From: Lachnospiraceae bacterium
GTDB taxonomy: Bacteria; Bacillota; Clostridia; Lachnospirales; Lachnospiraceae
Assembly (NCBI GenBank): GCA_029068555.1
Contig: JAIECJ010000162.1
Span: 1 to 32,658, forward strand
Reading direction: 5' to 3'
Length of the DNA: 32,658 bases
Part shown: positions 32,508 through 32,658 of the stretch, piece by piece
Layout: each line of letters begins with the position of its first letter
Numbering within the stretch: the stretch's first letter is position 1
The notes under the pieces: generated by a model
Databases searched by the model: none
The model's input: only the letters and a program-made list of their open reading frames with translations
What the model was told of the DNA's origin: nothing
Position numbers and translations under genes: made by a program

Positions 32508-32582
32508 AAATTTTTACCATATGATTCAATATATGTATTTTTTAATTTTTCCATGCAATGCGCCCTCTGTTATCGTCAAGCC

Positions 32583-32658
32583 CTAGAGCGTGTTTGAAAA
32601 ATGCTTTCTGCCAGATGTGCGTCACAATTTGTGGGAGATTTGTGCCAAATGAAGGAGG
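32583..32658. mobile_element. Partial CTAG-type MITE (copy B2), left half
   Basis: From CTAGAGCGTGTTTG onward this matches 86-161 of the window, with one substitution (CACAATTTG against CACAGTTTG) and divergence in the last three or four bases. The window ends inside it. It confirms that B is a repeated element in this genome. Confidence 0.8.

Noticed and set aside
1..32658. tRNA or rRNA genes, CRISPR arrays, toxin-antitoxin pairs, phage genes
   Set aside because: No cloverleaf-like or rRNA-like sequence, regularly spaced direct repeats, or small paired genes with ribosome sites were found. Repeats present are in-frame protein repeats or dispersed inverted-repeat elements.

Overview
The window looks like a chromosomal piece of a Gram-positive anaerobic Firmicute, most likely a gut Lachnospiraceae (Clostridia). 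This is inferred from the mid-40s GC feel, strong GGAGG-type ribosome sites, a YesM/YesN-type two-component pair, an ABC sugar importer without its own ATPase, Glu/Thr/Ser-rich secreted proteins, and chitobiase-C-like, FIVAR and InlB-type repeats. No species can be assigned. Every gene except one AraC regulator is on the minus strand. I see no rRNA, tRNA, CRISPR array, phage gene or transposase gene.

Layout from low to high coordinates (transcription mostly runs right to left). 1-251: two abutting miniature inverted-repeat elements. 254-4938: the CCA-adding enzyme gene, with an ATGA overlap to a secreted, membrane-anchored transglutaminase-like protein carrying InlB-type repeats. 5195-8534: YesN-type response regulator and YesM-type histidine kinase. 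8535-8984: nested mobile repeats and a terminator. 8985-12234: two sugar ABC permeases and a lipoprotein binding protein. 12434-19513: a giant secreted polysaccharide lyase of about 2,359 residues. 19771-22735: a cytoplasmic galactose-binding-like protein, a ROK sugar kinase and a GH88 unsaturated glucuronyl hydrolase. 22929-23759: divergent AraC regulator. 23756-26830: GH2-type glycoside hydrolase. 27214-32336: a likely operon of an M13 metallopeptidase lipoprotein, an SH3-domain exported protein, a small alarmone-hydrolase-like HD protein and an RlmI-type methyltransferase. The window ends inside another copy of the element found near its start.

The central 5.2-26.8 kb reads as a Gram-positive polysaccharide utilisation locus for a uronic-acid-containing polymer. 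The secreted lyase would cut the polymer by beta-elimination. The lipoprotein and permeases would import unsaturated oligosaccharides, powered by an ATPase encoded elsewhere. Cytoplasmic GH88 would remove the unsaturated uronic acid, GH2 would trim a neighbouring sugar, and the ROK kinase would phosphorylate a released hexose. The YesM/YesN pair and the AraC protein are the likely regulators. The promoters of the lyase and of the binding-protein operon share a paired A-rich direct repeat placed 36-37 bp upstream of the -10 hexamer, a candidate operator.

The least described layer is the set of small inverted-repeat elements. One family is about 160-167 bp with CTAG at both ends. A second is about 120-135 bp with GTTAC..TTCA ends, and some of its copies have 8-bp flanking repeats. 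One CTAG element sits inside a copy of the second family, so the empty target site can be reconstructed. Another second-family copy fills most of the 5' leader of the giant lyase gene.
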